Assembly (NCBI GenBank): GCA_017303555.1
Contig: JAFLCN010000016.1
Location: 1 to 64,000 of the forward strand
From: Planctomycetota bacterium
GTDB lineage: Bacteria > Planctomycetota > Phycisphaerae > Phycisphaerales > UBA1924
Direction: 5' to 3'
Length of the DNA stretch: 64,000 nucleotides
In this document: positions 1-8,859 of the stretch, piece after piece
Layout: each line of letters starts with the position of its first letter
Numbering within the stretch: the stretch's first letter is position 1
Notes under the pieces: generated by a model
Told to the model about the DNA's origin: nothing
What the model saw: only the letters and a program-made list of their open reading frames with translations
Databases searched by the model: none
Program-made: the position numbers and the translations under genes

Positions 1-238
1 GGGTGATGGGGGGCTCGCTTCCGACTTTCAATCTCCAGGTTGAGAAGCGAAAATGATTCGTCGCATAGGGGGATTCTGCCTAGAATCTCGACCCCACACA
101 CCCGCAAGGGCTGGCGGAGGGGACATTTAGGACCGCGTTCACTACCGCTCTGCCCGAGGCTTCGCCGCTTCGGGATTCTGAGGGCCCCGCCTGGTTGGCG
201 GCGGCTTCGCAGAAGCAGACGGTGGGAGGTTGAAAGTT
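1..238 (+). other. Upstream region and 5' leader of rplK
   Basis: No gene was recognised here; the preceding gene (nusG in many bacteria) is not visible. A TAGAAT hexamer at 81-86 could be the -10 element for the ribosomal operon. Positions 153-174 form an 8-bp hairpin with one G-T pair (CCCGAGGC, 6-nt loop, GCTTCGGG) without a T-run, so it is more likely a leader structure than a terminator. Binding of L1 to its own mRNA leader is known for rplKA operons, but nothing here proves it. Confidence 0.4.
81..86 (+). promoter_or_regulatory. Candidate -10 element of the rplK operon
   Basis: TAGAAT differs from TATAAT at one position. No convincing -35 hexamer stands 16-18 bp upstream. The same hexamer lies upstream of hc1 (28350-28355) and of a LuxR gene (41831-41836, minus strand). 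Confidence 0.4.
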
Positions 239-670
239 ATGGCGAAAAAAGAAGTCACTCAGGTCTTCAAGATCATGGCCCCGGGCGGGCAAGCGACGCC
301 CGCGCCACCCCTTGGCCCGGTTCTGGGCTCGAAGGGCGTGAACCCCGGCCAGTTCATTCAAAAGTTCAACGCGGCAACCGCGTCCTTCAAGGGCAAGGTC
401 GTCGGGTGCATCGTCACGGTGTACAACGACAAGAGCTTTGATCTTGAAGTGAAGAGCTCGCCCGCGAGCGTCCTGATCAAGGATGCGGCAGGCGTCGAAA
501 AGGGCTCGGGCGTTCCGAACAAGGACAAGGTCGGCAAGATCACCAAGACCCAGGTCAAGGCGATCGCGGCGACCAAGCAGGCCGACTTGAACGCTGCGAG
601 CGTCGAGGCGGCGATGCGGATCATCGAAGGCACGGCGCGCTCGATGGGCGTCACTGTGGTTGAAGGCTAA
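239..670 (+). CDS. rplK: 50S ribosomal protein L11
   Basis: L11 binds the GTPase-associated region of 23S rRNA at the base of the ribosomal stalk. The 143-aa product has the family's normal length and opens with MAKKEVTQVFKI, followed by the proline-rich N-terminal segment (APPLGPVLGSKGVNPGQF) and the C-terminal rRNA-binding domain ending IIEGTARSMG. The start is the ATG at 239, because GGGAGG at 224-229 is well spaced for it; an in-frame TTG at 230 lies too close to that site. It is the first gene of rplK-rplA-rplJ, with 15 bp to rplA. Confidence 0.97.
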   Translation: MAKKEVTQVFKIMAPGGQATPAPPLGPVLGSKGVNPGQFIQKFNAATASFKGKVVGCIVTVYNDKSFDLEVKSSPASVLIKDAAGVEKGSGVPNKDKVGKITKTQVKAIAATKQADLNAASVEAAMRIIEGTARSMGVTVVEG

Positions 671-685
671 AGGAGAAAAGACCAC

Positions 686-1387
686 ATGCAATACGTCACC
701 AAGCGCACCAAGAACAACGACAAGCTCCGCGTGAACAGCGCGGTGGAACCCGCCGCGGCGATCGCGGCCCTCAAGAAGTTCAAGGCCACCAAGTTCGATC
801 AGACGGTCAACGTCTGCTTCCACCTGGGCATCGACACCGCGCAGGCCGATCAGGCCCTGCGTGGTTCGCTCAGCCTGCCCAAGGGCATCGGCAAGACCAA
901 GCGCGTCATCGCGTTCTGCCAGAGCGACGTGGCCCCCAAGGCCCTCGCGAACGGCGCGGTCAAGGCCGGCGCCGATGAGCTGGTCGCCGAGATCGAAAAG
1001 GGCTGGATGGATTTCGATGTCGCCATCGCGTCCCCGGACATGATGCGCGTTGTCTCCAAGCTCGGTAAGGTCCTCGGACCGAAGGGTTTGATGCCGAGCC
1101 CCAAGGCCGGCACGGTCACGACCAACGTGCCCGAAGCCGTGAAGGAATACTCGGCCGGCAAGGTCGAGTACCGCGCCGACAAGGGCGGCAACGTTCACGC
1201 CGTGATCGGCAAGATGAGCTTCAAGGACAACGACCTCGTTGAGAACCTCGAGCACTTCATCCGCGCCATCGAGAAGGTTCGCCCGGCGACCGCCAAGGGC
1301 ATCTATATCAAGAAGATCACGGTCAGCGGCGTCATGACCCCCGGCGTGCAGATCAAGTACGTCAATGCCGCGGCCGCCGAGGAATAA
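686..1387 (+). CDS. rplA: 50S ribosomal protein L1
   Basis: L1 forms the mobile L1 stalk of the large subunit and in many bacteria represses its own operon. The 233-aa protein has the normal length. The hallmark stretch GKVLGPKGLMPSPKAGTV is present, as is the C-terminal half with GNVHAVIGKMSF. The Shine-Dalgarno sequence AGGAGA at 671-676 fixes the ATG at 686. It sits between rplK and rplJ in the same operon. Confidence 0.97.
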   Translation: MQYVTKRTKNNDKLRVNSAVEPAAAIAALKKFKATKFDQTVNVCFHLGIDTAQADQALRGSLSLPKGIGKTKRVIAFCQSDVAPKALANGAVKAGADELVAEIEKGWMDFDVAIASPDMMRVVSKLGKVLGPKGLMPSPKAGTVTTNVPEAVKEYSAGKVEYRADKGGNVHAVIGKMSFKDNDLVENLEHFIRAIEKVRPATAKGIYIKKITVSGVMTPGVQIKYVNAAAAEE

Positions 1388-1414
1388 GCACTCCATCCCC
1401 CAAAGGACTTACCA

Positions 1415-1960
1415 ATGTCAAAGACAGTGAAAAACATGATTATGCGGGACTACACGACCCGCATGGGCGAGGTGGAGACGGCGCTGGTCATCGGCGTGCG
1501 TGGCCTCAACGCCAAGGACACGACCAAGCTCCGCGCGGGCCTGGCGAAGAAGAAGATGAAGGTCACGATCGTCCGCAACGCGCTGGCGAAGAAGACCTTC
1601 GAGGGCGGCAAGCTCAAGCCCCTCACCGAGTTCTTCTCGGAATCGACGGCTCTTGCCTACGGCGGCGCCTCGATCATCGAGCTGACCCGCGAGGTGGTTG
1701 AGCTCACGAAGGCGATGCCGAAGGTCGAGCTGCGGGCCGCGATGCTCGACGGCGAGATCTTCAAGGGCAAGGCCGGCGTGACGGAACTCTCGAAGTTCCC
1801 GACCAAGGACGAGGCGATCGGCCAGGTCGTCGCGCTGGTCATCAGCCCGGCGAAAAAGGTTGTCGCGCAGGTCCTCGGACCGGGCCGCAACGTCGCCGGT
1901 CTGGTCAAGGCGATCGAAGCCAAGCTCGAAAAGGGCGAGGCGATCGCGAAGGCCGGATAA
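1415..1960 (+). CDS. rplJ: 50S ribosomal protein L10
   Basis: L10 anchors L7/L12 dimers to the ribosome. The 181-aa protein shows the N-terminal rRNA-binding part (KTKLRAGLAKKKMKVTIVRN-like segment near residues 36-55) and a helical C-terminus for L12 binding. AAAGGA at about 1402-1407 serves the ATG at 1415. The gene normally continues into rplL and rpoBC; here it is followed after 55 bp by a strong terminator, so rplL must be elsewhere. Confidence 0.96.
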   Translation: MSKTVKNMIMRDYTTRMGEVETALVIGVRGLNAKDTTKLRAGLAKKKMKVTIVRNALAKKTFEGGKLKPLTEFFSESTALAYGGASIIELTREVVELTKAMPKVELRAAMLDGEIFKGKAGVTELSKFPTKDEAIGQVVALVISPAKKVVAQVLGPGRNVAGLVKAIEAKLEKGEAIAKAG

Positions 1961-1966
1961 GTCAGA

Positions 1967-1994
1967 GGCACTTGGCACTGGGCATCTGGCACTC
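1967..1994. repeat. Degenerate heptamer repeat (GGCACTT type)
   Basis: Four consecutive 7-bp units: GGCACTT, GGCACTG, GGCATCT, GGCACTC. The array lies between the rplJ stop and the terminator. It is one of seven intergenic sites in the window with 7-8 bp periodic degenerate repeats. Confidence 0.7.
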
Positions 1995-2015
1995 GTGCTG
2001 AAAAGGCAAATACAG

Positions 2016-2050
2016 GCCCCGAGGTTTGCAGCCTCGGGGCTTTCTTTTTT
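2016..2050 (+). terminator. Intrinsic terminator of the rplKAJ operon
   Basis: A perfect 9-bp stem (GCCCCGAGG at 2016-2024, CCTCGGGGC at 2032-2040) with a 7-nt loop is followed by TTTCTTTTTT. It separates the ribosomal genes from the next gene. Confidence 0.92.
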
Positions 2051-2079
2051 GGGCTGCATCATCGCGGATGGTCCGGCGT

Positions 2080-2085
2080 TAGGCT
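2080..2085 (+). promoter_or_regulatory. TANNNT element close to the start at 2092
   Basis: TAGGCT ends 6 nt before the ATG at 2092, and no Shine-Dalgarno sequence is visible. This fits a leaderless transcript. Confidence 0.45.
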
Positions 2086-2091
2086 GCCTGC

Positions 2092-3924
2092 ATGGAGCAT
2101 CCGGGATCCGTGAAGGCGGCAGTTGGCAAGGGAACCGTGATCGCACTTGCGACGGTGTTTGTGCTTGTTGCCGTCGCGATCGGTTTGCGGGCTTCAATGC
2201 TGTTCTCGAAGGTATTGCCGCCCGGGATCGACGCGGCGTACTACCCGATGCAGGCGCGGGGTGTGCTTGAGAATGGCAAGCTGCCGTATGTCGAGGTGCC
2301 GCTGATCTTCTGGATGGATGCGGCGCTCGCGAAGGTTCTCATGGCCACACGCGGGATGGATGTGGATTCGGCCACGCTGCTCGCGTCGCGACTGGTCGAT
2401 GCGGTTTCGCAGCCGCTCGCGGCAATCCCGCTGGCGTTGCTCATGCTGGGGTTGGCCGGTGCACTTCTTCGGACCCGATCGATTGGGAGTACGGCCTCCG
2501 ACGAGCCGAACTCCGAGATGAGCGCATCGTCTGTTCTGCCGCTGGTGATCGGTGTGTTTGCCGTCAGCGCGATTGCGATTCTGAGCCCGCCGATTCTCCG
2601 CATGACGGGCGACTTTCAGAAAAACTCGCTGGGCTTGGTGTGGATGGCGGCAAGTGCGTGGGCGACGTATCGCGCGCTCCGCGGCAGCAGCGTGTTCCAC
2701 TGGCTGCTCGTCGCGATCTTCGCGGCGCTCGCCGCCATCACGCACATTGGCGCATTCGGCGTCACGATGGTGTTGATCGCAAGCACGATCGGCGTCTTTG
2801 CCTTCGTCAAGTGGCGGATGCGACCCAGGACCATCGCCATGGCCGCGCTCGCGTGTGTCGTCGGCGCGGGTGCGATGTGGTCGCTGACGTATGCGGTCGC
2901 GCCGTCCAAGGCGACGGGGCTTGTTCAGGGCGTCACGAAAATGTTCACGGTCGGCGATCGCCCGCAAGGGCGGCCCGCGATGGCCGATGGGATGGGTCGA
3001 CAAGGGCCAAGCTCGGACGTCGGGCCTCGCGATAACGGAGCGCGAGATGGCGGCCCACCCGATCGCCACGGCGGGCCGCAGGGACCACCGGGGGGCATTC
3101 CTGCTGGCGCGTTTCCGCTTCGAGTGGCAGCATGGGTTGTCCTCCTTCTTTTCGGCGCCAGCGCGATCTGGCGAGCGCATCGAGTGGGCGTGCCGGAAAT
3201 GGCCACGGTTTCTGGCGCCGTCATTACAGCGTTGCTCGTGACGTGTCCGCTGATCCAGGGTCAGTACGCGGAGCGGCTCTCGCTCATGACGCCGATCCCG
3301 CTTTCGATCATCGTGGGCTTTCTCCTGATGAGCTGGGCCGAGTCGGCGCGGCGTTGGGTGCGGATCAGTGGTCCGGCGATCGGCGCTCTCGCTGGAGTTG
3401 CGATTCTCGTTGCCGCGTTTCCGATGGCGATGCGAGGCAAAGGTGGTCCCCCTCCTCGGTTTGCAAACAACGCGGGCGATTCTGCGAGGCGACAAGGTCC
3501 GGGCGGTCCTCCCGGCGGCGGTGGAGGATCGGTCGTCTCGGATGAAGCCGTGCCCGAATTCCGCTCGATGCGCGGCATCGTGCCGATGGATGGATCGGCG
3601 GTCGTCATCGCGCGTCACGGGCTTCAGTGGTGGGCGGGCTACTTTATGAAGACGCCGGTGCGCGAAGAGCACGCGACGAAGGAACAGCTCGAAAAATACG
3701 AGCGGGTCTTCGTGCTGACGGAAAAACGGAGCGGGCGCGGCGGTGGACCGATGGATCGCCCAATGGGCGGGCCTGGCCCGGACGACGCCCCCGGCGGTGA
3801 TCAAGGCGGACCGCGACGCCCACCCGATGGCGGCTCGATGATCCGTGTGCCGCCGAATGCGGAAGTCGTGCATGATGGCGAGTTCTACAAGCTGGTTTTG
3901 CTGCCCGTTCCCGCGGCGCGGTGA
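2092..3924 (+). CDS. Polytopic membrane protein, possible GT39/PMT-like
   Basis: Unknown function; 610 aa with about ten hydrophobic segments. The first extracytoplasmic loop (PGIDAAYYPMQARGVLENGK and the PLIFWMDA stretch) resembles the aspartate-containing loop of lipid-linked-sugar glycosyltransferases of the PMT/ArnT superfamily, which suggests but does not establish that role. Loops at about residues 288-340, 455-480 and 546-585 are Gly/Pro/Asp/Arg-rich and low in complexity, unusual inside a membrane protein. The ATG at 2092 follows TAGGCT by 6 nt without a Shine-Dalgarno site. It lies downstream of the ribosomal terminator and 49 bp before asnS. Confidence 0.75.
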   Translation: MEHPGSVKAAVGKGTVIALATVFVLVAVAIGLRASMLFSKVLPPGIDAAYYPMQARGVLENGKLPYVEVPLIFWMDAALAKVLMATRGMDVDSATLLASRLVDAVSQPLAAIPLALLMLGLAGALLRTRSIGSTASDEPNSEMSASSVLPLVIGVFAVSAIAILSPPILRMTGDFQKNSLGLVWMAASAWATYRALRGSSVFHWLLVAIFAALAAITHIGAFGVTMVLIASTIGVFAFVKWRMRPRTIAMAALACVVGAGAMWSLTYAVAPSKATGLVQGVTKMFTVGDRPQGRPAMADGMGRQGPSSDVGPRDNGARDGGPPDRHGGPQGPPGGIPAGAFPLRVAAWVVLLLFGASAIWRAHRVGVPEMATVSGAVITALLVTCPLIQGQYAERLSLMTPIPLSIIVGFLLMSWAESARRWVRISGPAIGALAGVAILVAAFPMAMRGKGGPPPRFANNAGDSARRQGPGGPPGGGGGSVVSDEAVPEFRSMRGIVPMDGSAVVIARHGLQWWAGYFMKTPVREEHATKEQLEKYERVFVLTEKRSGRGGGPMDRPMGGPGPDDAPGGDQGGPRRPPDGGSMIRVPPNAEVVHDGEFYKLVLLPVPAAR

Positions 3925-3939
3925 TGCGGGCAGTTTCCC

Positions 3940-3945
3940 TACCAT
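3940..3945 (+). promoter_or_regulatory. Candidate -10 element of asnS
   Basis: TACCAT lies 28 nt before the asnS ATG, just after the upstream stop. That leaves room for a short leader carrying the GGAGG site at 3963-3967. Confidence 0.35.
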
Positions 3946-3973
3946 CGCCTCCTATCACTGATGGAGGCTTCAA

Positions 3974-5446
<1,473 letters not shown>

Positions 5447-5564
5447 ACGATCGTCGTGAGAATCTCGCTTTCAGCAAGATATATGTCACGCTTCGAGTCG
5501 GAGACCGCGTGGTGAGCGCGTCATCGCCGCGGCAACGCGCGCGATGAGAGCGCCTTGCCCCACT

Positions 5565-5912
5565 TCAATCATTGCGGTCATCTAATCTCATACGGCTCCA
5601 TATCTCATCCCTGCTCAGCTTTGAAACTGGAGAGAGAGCGTTTGTATGAATGCGCCAGCCGATGAGGAGTATGGCGAACAACAACACCGGCAGACCGCAG
5701 GACATTCCGATGATTCGGGACCAAACTTTCCAGCGAGCGATCGGTTTGCCGTCGACCATGACAGTGTCCGTCCTGCGAACTGACGCCGCGGATTGATTGT
5801 TCGCATCGGCGAGAACCACTCCAGCATTCCGGGCAAGTGAGTTCGTCGCCGCTGGGTGTGACCCCAGCAAAATCGACGAAAGAGCGATTAGACAGAAGCA
5901 AAGCGACCGCAT
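5565..5912 (-). CDS. Small membrane protein of unknown function
   Basis: Not recognised. The 115-aa product starts with a signal-peptide-like segment (CFCLIALSSILLG) and has a second clear membrane helix (CGLPVLLFAILLIGWRI) near residues 73-92, followed by a short charged tail. The chosen ATG at 5912 has TATTCT 9 nt upstream on the minus strand and no Shine-Dalgarno site; an upstream in-frame start at 5966 is possible. It is downstream of the dockerin-type gene in the same direction. The call rests on the two hydrophobic segments. Confidence 0.5.
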   Translation of the reverse strand: MRSLCFCLIALSSILLGSHPAATNSLARNAGVVLADANNQSAASVRRTDTVMVDGKPIARWKVWSRIIGMSCGLPVLLFAILLIGWRIHTNALSPVSKLSRDEIWSRMRLDDRND

Positions 5913-5921
5913 GGTGAATGC

Positions 5922-5927
5922 AGAATA
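5922..5927 (-). promoter_or_regulatory. TANNNT element close to the start at 5912
   Basis: TATTCT on the minus strand ends 9 nt before the ATG at 5912; no Shine-Dalgarno site is seen. Confidence 0.35.
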
Positions 5928-5960
5928 CCGTGTACACGGGTTGCGGCCAGCATGCGAGGA

Positions 5961-5985
5961 AACCACCCCAATCCAAGGGGTGGTT
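5961..5985 (-). terminator. Hairpin after the dockerin-type gene
   Basis: Perfect 9-bp stem (AACCACCCC, 7-nt loop, GGGGTGGTT) 40 bp past the stop codon at 6027. The T-tail on the minus strand is short, so termination may be weak. Confidence 0.5.
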
Positions 5986-6026
5986 GTCCTGAGAATCGAA
6001 TCGTCGTCCGGGTTTAGTCTTGAGGT

Positions 6027-6869
6027 TTACGGGCACAGCAACTGGTCATACGCACCCGCAAACTCCACGAAATCCGCATCATCCACGTAGCCATCGAAGT
6101 TGATGTCGCCGTCGCACGCCAGGCCGAGCGTCATGGTCTCTTCGGTGATGATGAACGAACTCATCGCGCTCGTCGTGATCTCGTACGCGGAAATCGATGC
6201 GATCTTGGGTGTCGCCGTCACGGCGGTCACGACGACGTGATCAAAGTGCAGCACGTTGCCGCCGATGGTCATGCCGGTTTCCCAGCCCGGGCCACCGATG
6301 TTGAAGCCGTGGCGCGGGGGCGGACCCGGGTAGTAGCGCCACGAGAGATCGAGGCGCACGGCAACGAGGCCGCCGGGGAAGACGAGCAGGGTCGGGCCAC
6401 CGGGCACGTTGGGGTCGATGTCTTCTTCGGTAAACACCAGCGCGCCCTGGTAGTAATACTCGGCGGTGAGGCTGTCGGGGTTGCTCTCGAGATAGTCGAA
6501 ACTCACCTGGATCAACCCGCCCGGCTGGAAGCTCGCCTGCATCGTGTTTGTGGTGCGCTTGACGTTTTCCTTCAGATTCCAGCTCGCTTTGACCTTCAGT
6601 TCGCCCACAGAGCCGCCACCGCCTCCTCCGCTTCCGTCGAGGAGAACGTGCATTTCGCGGGTATCGGGGTGGGGGAGGATCAGGATCCCGTCGTTGCCGC
6701 TGGAGCCGATGTTCGAGACTTCGAGCCCCGCGGGCGAAGGCGTGATCGATGCCCCGCCGAGCGGATAGTGGGGCCGATCGGTCGGTTGGATCGGCTGCGC
6801 GATCGCGTGCATCGTGAGCGTGGCGGCCATGAGTGCCAAAGCCGTGGCGCACCGCATCGTTGTAGACAT
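6027..6869 (-). CDS. Secreted protein with C-terminal dockerin-like tail
   Basis: 280 aa with an N-terminal signal peptide (TALALMAATLTMHAIAQP). The body is rich in beta-type sequence with a glycine run near residue 80 and matches no family I know. The last 30 residues (CDGDINFDGYVDDADFVEFA, then a final LLCP) form a D-x-N-x-D-G-x-V-x-x-x-D loop like one dockerin or EF-hand repeat, bracketed by two cysteines. Such tails are common on secreted proteins of Phycisphaerae. AAGGAG lies 6 nt before the ATG at 6869. Function unknown; probably surface-exposed or extracellular. Confidence 0.8.
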   Translation of the reverse strand: MSTTMRCATALALMAATLTMHAIAQPIQPTDRPHYPLGGASITPSPAGLEVSNIGSSGNDGILILPHPDTREMHVLLDGSGGGGGGSVGELKVKASWNLKENVKRTTNTMQASFQPGGLIQVSFDYLESNPDSLTAEYYYQGALVFTEEDIDPNVPGGPTLLVFPGGLVAVRLDLSWRYYPGPPPRHGFNIGGPGWETGMTIGGNVLHFDHVVVTAVTATPKIASISAYEITTSAMSSFIITEETMTLGLACDGDINFDGYVDDADFVEFAGAYDQLLCP

Positions 6870-7129
6870 GTTGGACTCCTTGAACTCGGATCGATCAGTC
6901 GATCAGGTCGGTCGCTTCACGCGAAGCGATGCCGCCGCTCGTGCATGCTCGTCCGCTGGAGTTGTCCGAGAACTGTGTTGCCTTGCGTCGCTTGTTCCCG
7001 ATCGCCTTCGAATCGGATCGCGCCGTATCAAAATGAGGAGTTTGCCTGCGCGGAGTGGAGGCGCAAGGCGGCTCTGCTCGGATTGGGCGAGCTTGGGCGT
7101 GAGCGGGCCGATCCGCTCGTCTGCGCCCT

Positions 7130-7165
7130 CAAAAAAGCAAGCCGCGGAACTCCAAGTTCCGCGGC
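7130..7165 (-). terminator. Orphan intrinsic terminator (minus strand)
   Basis: Perfect 10-bp stem (GCCGCGGAAC 7141-7150, GTTCCGCGGC 7156-7165) with a 5-nt loop. On the minus strand it is followed by TTGCTTTTTTG. No reading frame lies upstream of it. Confidence 0.8.
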
Positions 7166-7462
7166 CGCTCTGAAGAACGGACACCGTTTGACGCACGAAA
7201 GCACCACCGGGCCAATGGATGACCCGTGCGGTCGCTTCGCGCGTGGAATCTCCGCTTCGCGATCGCTTGCTGGATGGACTTGCCAGAGCCTCGAACGACC
7301 TTGCAGCGAGAAACTGCAAAATGTCGAATTTTCTGGAATGGCCCGAATTCGAGCCCAACGGGGCCGGTTTTTGCGAGGTCCCGAGCGGCCACGTGAAAAA
7401 CGCCGCCCCTTGCGGAGCGGCGATCCAGGTTTCGGCACATGCCGTTCTTCAGAAGCGGCCGC
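7161..7462. repeat. Imperfect inverted repeat, 20-21 bp arms
   Basis: The left arm at 7161-7180 begins GCGGCCGCTC and ends GAAGAACGG. The right arm at 7442-7462 is its reverse complement with one extra base. The arms enclose about 260 bp and the terminator at 7396-7422. Confidence 0.6.
7396..7422 (-). terminator. Orphan intrinsic terminator (minus strand)
   Basis: On the minus strand, CGCCGCTCC, a GCAA tetraloop and GGGGCGGCG form a 9-bp stem with one G-T pair, followed by TTTTTC. No reading frame lies between it and the terminator at 7597-7627. Confidence 0.75.
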
Positions 7463-7596
7463 ACCGTACAGGACTTGGGCGTGCAGGCCGGGGGGGGGGC
7501 GGGGGCGTGTGAGCCGGCCTTCGGGCTTCTACCCGAAACAGCGTATCGAGAACGGAACCCGGGAACAACAGTGTTGGCGATTCGCATCCCGGGCTG

Positions 7597-7627
7597 AAAA
7601 AAAACGCCCCGATTCGATCGGGGCGTT
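7597..7627 (-). terminator. Terminator of the first Kazal-like gene
   Basis: The 11-bp inverted repeat AACGCCCCGAT (7603-7613) and ATCGGGGCGTT (7617-7627) is preceded on the plus strand by a run of eight As, which reads as a T-run on the minus strand. It lies 27 bp past the stop codon at 7654. Confidence 0.88.
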
Positions 7628-7653
7628 TCATGCAATGGTGCTTGGGTGCGGGG

Positions 7654-7896
7654 TTACGAAGCGGTGTTGCCGTACGGGACACAATTCTTTTGGCAGGCCT
7701 TCGCGGCGTAGCAGTCGTTGCTGTAGACCTGACCGTTCGGGCAGAGCACGGGGCGCCAGACATCAAGACAATACGTCCCCTTGTTGCAGCCGCCGCCGAT
7801 CGGACCGATCGCGACGGACACCGAAGCAACGCCGGCCACCGCACACACCGCCGCTGCAACAGCCAGCATGGACAACTTCCTCACGTTCGCTTTCAT
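7654..7896 (-). CDS. Small secreted Kazal-like cysteine-rich protein
   Basis: 80-aa precursor with a signal peptide (MLAVAAAVCAVAGVASVSVA). The mature part has six cysteines (residues 37, 43, 52, 62, 68, 72) and the stretch RPVLCPNGQVYSNDCYAAKA, resembling the Kazal protease-inhibitor signature (PVCGSDGxTYxNxC), though the cysteine spacing is not canonical. It is a paralogue of the gene at 8860-9078; the two share CYAAKACQKNC. GAGGAG just upstream fixes the ATG at 7896. A thioredoxin-like gene diverges from it. Possible role: protease inhibitor or structural disulfide peptide. Confidence 0.8.
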   Translation of the reverse strand: MKANVRKLSMLAVAAAVCAVAGVASVSVAIGPIGGGCNKGTYCLDVWRPVLCPNGQVYSNDCYAAKACQKNCVPYGNTAS

Positions 7897-8070
7897 GGGG
7901 AGACTCCTCATTCGCGCAGCGCCGTTCCCACGCGGACCGTTGCCACGCGGAGCGCAGCGTACCGCGCCCGTGCTCTGCCGCAAGGGCCGGGCGTCGCGAT
8001 GCGAACAAAAGAACGCAACTCGCGATCTGGCCGCACGCTGCGATCGTGATGTCGGTATTTCTGATGAGGC

Positions 8071-8094
8071 AGAATCCACAAAGTTGTGGATTCT
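8071..8094. promoter_or_regulatory. 24-bp palindromic operator-like site
   Basis: Perfect 11-bp arms AGAATCCACAA and TTGTGGATTCT separated by AG. It lies in the divergent gap between the genes at 7896 and 8132, just upstream of the presumed -35 region of the latter. Its core ATCCACA-N4-TGTGGAT recurs at 40297-40314. The half-sites resemble part of a DnaA box but lack its leading TT. Confidence 0.6.
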
Positions 8095-8116
8095 CCGATC
8101 GGGCGGATGCGTGTGG

Positions 8117-8122
8117 TAGCAT
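8117..8122 (+). promoter_or_regulatory. TANNNT element before the gene at 8132
   Basis: TAGCAT ends 9 nt before the ATG at 8132 and no Shine-Dalgarno site is present. A 24-bp palindrome lies 22 bp upstream. Confidence 0.45.
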
Positions 8123-8131
8123 CGACGCGGC

Positions 8132-8767
8132 ATGAGTACGCCCGACTCCGAAGCTGCGCAAGGGAAGCCCGATCTGGCCGGGAAGCTGTTTACGGGCTTT
8201 CTGCTCGCGGCGGTTTGCTTGCTGAGCGTTCTCGTTGTGCTGCTGGTTCGGCAGAATCGCGACCTTCGAGCCCAGCTCGATTGGAAGAAGCGTGTCGAGG
8301 CGACGACGGCGACGCGAGCGCTCGCGATCGGTGAGAGCGTGGAGCCTCTTGAACTGATCGGCATCGACAGTTCGGTCAGCCAGACAGCGTTCGGAGAGAA
8401 TCAGCCTGCGACGCTCGTGTTCTTCGTCTCGGAGCATTGCGGGTACTGCGAGAAGGCGATCCCGCTCTGGACAGCGGCGCTACGCGAGACACGCGAGACT
8501 CTCGCTTCGGCGAAGGGGTCTGGAGTTCGCATCGTCGGGATCGTGGCGGACGCGCTCGATGATGCCTCGCTGAAGCAGATCGCGCCGGAGATCCCCACGT
8601 TCCGCGTGCGGGATGGCCACAAAACATGGCTGATTCGCGTCAATGCAACGCCCAGCGCGGTGCTGCTTTCGCCGATGGGGAAGGTCGAGAACTTCTGGAT
8701 CGGGGAGACGAATTCGGCGCAGGTCGAAGAGTTGCGTACGGCGATCTTGGCTGCCGCGGCACACTGA
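8132..8767 (+). CDS. Membrane-anchored thioredoxin-like protein
   Basis: 211 aa: one N-terminal membrane helix (residues about 18-42), a short coiled linker, then a thioredoxin fold with the redox motif CGYC at about residues 103-106 (FFVSEHCGYCEKAIPLW) and a cis-proline-type NATPSAVLL segment. It probably acts on the outer face of the membrane as a disulfide reductase or in cytochrome or cofactor maturation; the exact role is open. It lies between two small six-cysteine secreted paralogues, which could be substrates (inference). Likely leaderless start with TAGCAT 9 nt upstream. Confidence 0.85.
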   Translation: MSTPDSEAAQGKPDLAGKLFTGFLLAAVCLLSVLVVLLVRQNRDLRAQLDWKKRVEATTATRALAIGESVEPLELIGIDSSVSQTAFGENQPATLVFFVSEHCGYCEKAIPLWTAALRETRETLASAKGSGVRIVGIVADALDDASLKQIAPEIPTFRVRDGHKTWLIRVNATPSAVLLSPMGKVENFWIGETNSAQVEELRTAILAAAAH

Positions 8768-8808
8768 GCGCCGCGGGATTTCTGCGACACCCTTGCGGCA
8801 CAGAAGCA

Positions 8809-8834
8809 AAAGACCCGCCACGCGGCGGGTCTTT
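8809..8834. terminator. Bidirectional terminator
   Basis: An 11-bp stem AAAGACCCGCC / GGCGGGTCTTT with a 4-nt loop (ACGC) and TT following. It sits between the convergent thioredoxin-like gene (stop 8767) and the second Kazal-like gene (stop 8860). Confidence 0.9.
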
Positions 8835-8859
8835 TTGAGAACATTCGAGTGCGATCGGT

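Larger units (their letters stand above)
6870..7653. other. Gene-free stretch with minus-strand terminators
   Basis: No credible protein gene was found in these 784 bases. They hold three minus-strand terminators (7130-7165, 7396-7422, 7597-7627), an imperfect 20-bp inverted repeat (7161-7180 against 7442-7462, one indel), a G-run of ten Gs at 7490-7499 followed by C and five more Gs, and small hairpins at 6912-6929 and 7520-7537. The layout suggests one or two small RNAs on the minus strand. Confidence 0.6.

Noticed and set aside
80..1396. A 438-codon minus-strand frame opposite rplK and rplA
   Set aside because: A shadow frame of conserved ribosomal genes.
8071..8094. A replication origin suggested by paired DnaA-box-like halves
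   Set aside because: Only one pair, both missing the first two bases of the box, no AT-rich stretch and no dnaA or dnaN nearby; an operator is more likely.
6237..8135. A 632-codon open frame on the plus strand
   Set aside because: It runs antisense through the dockerin-type gene and through three terminators, and its translation has the Arg/Ala/Gly-rich composition of a shadow frame in high-GC DNA.
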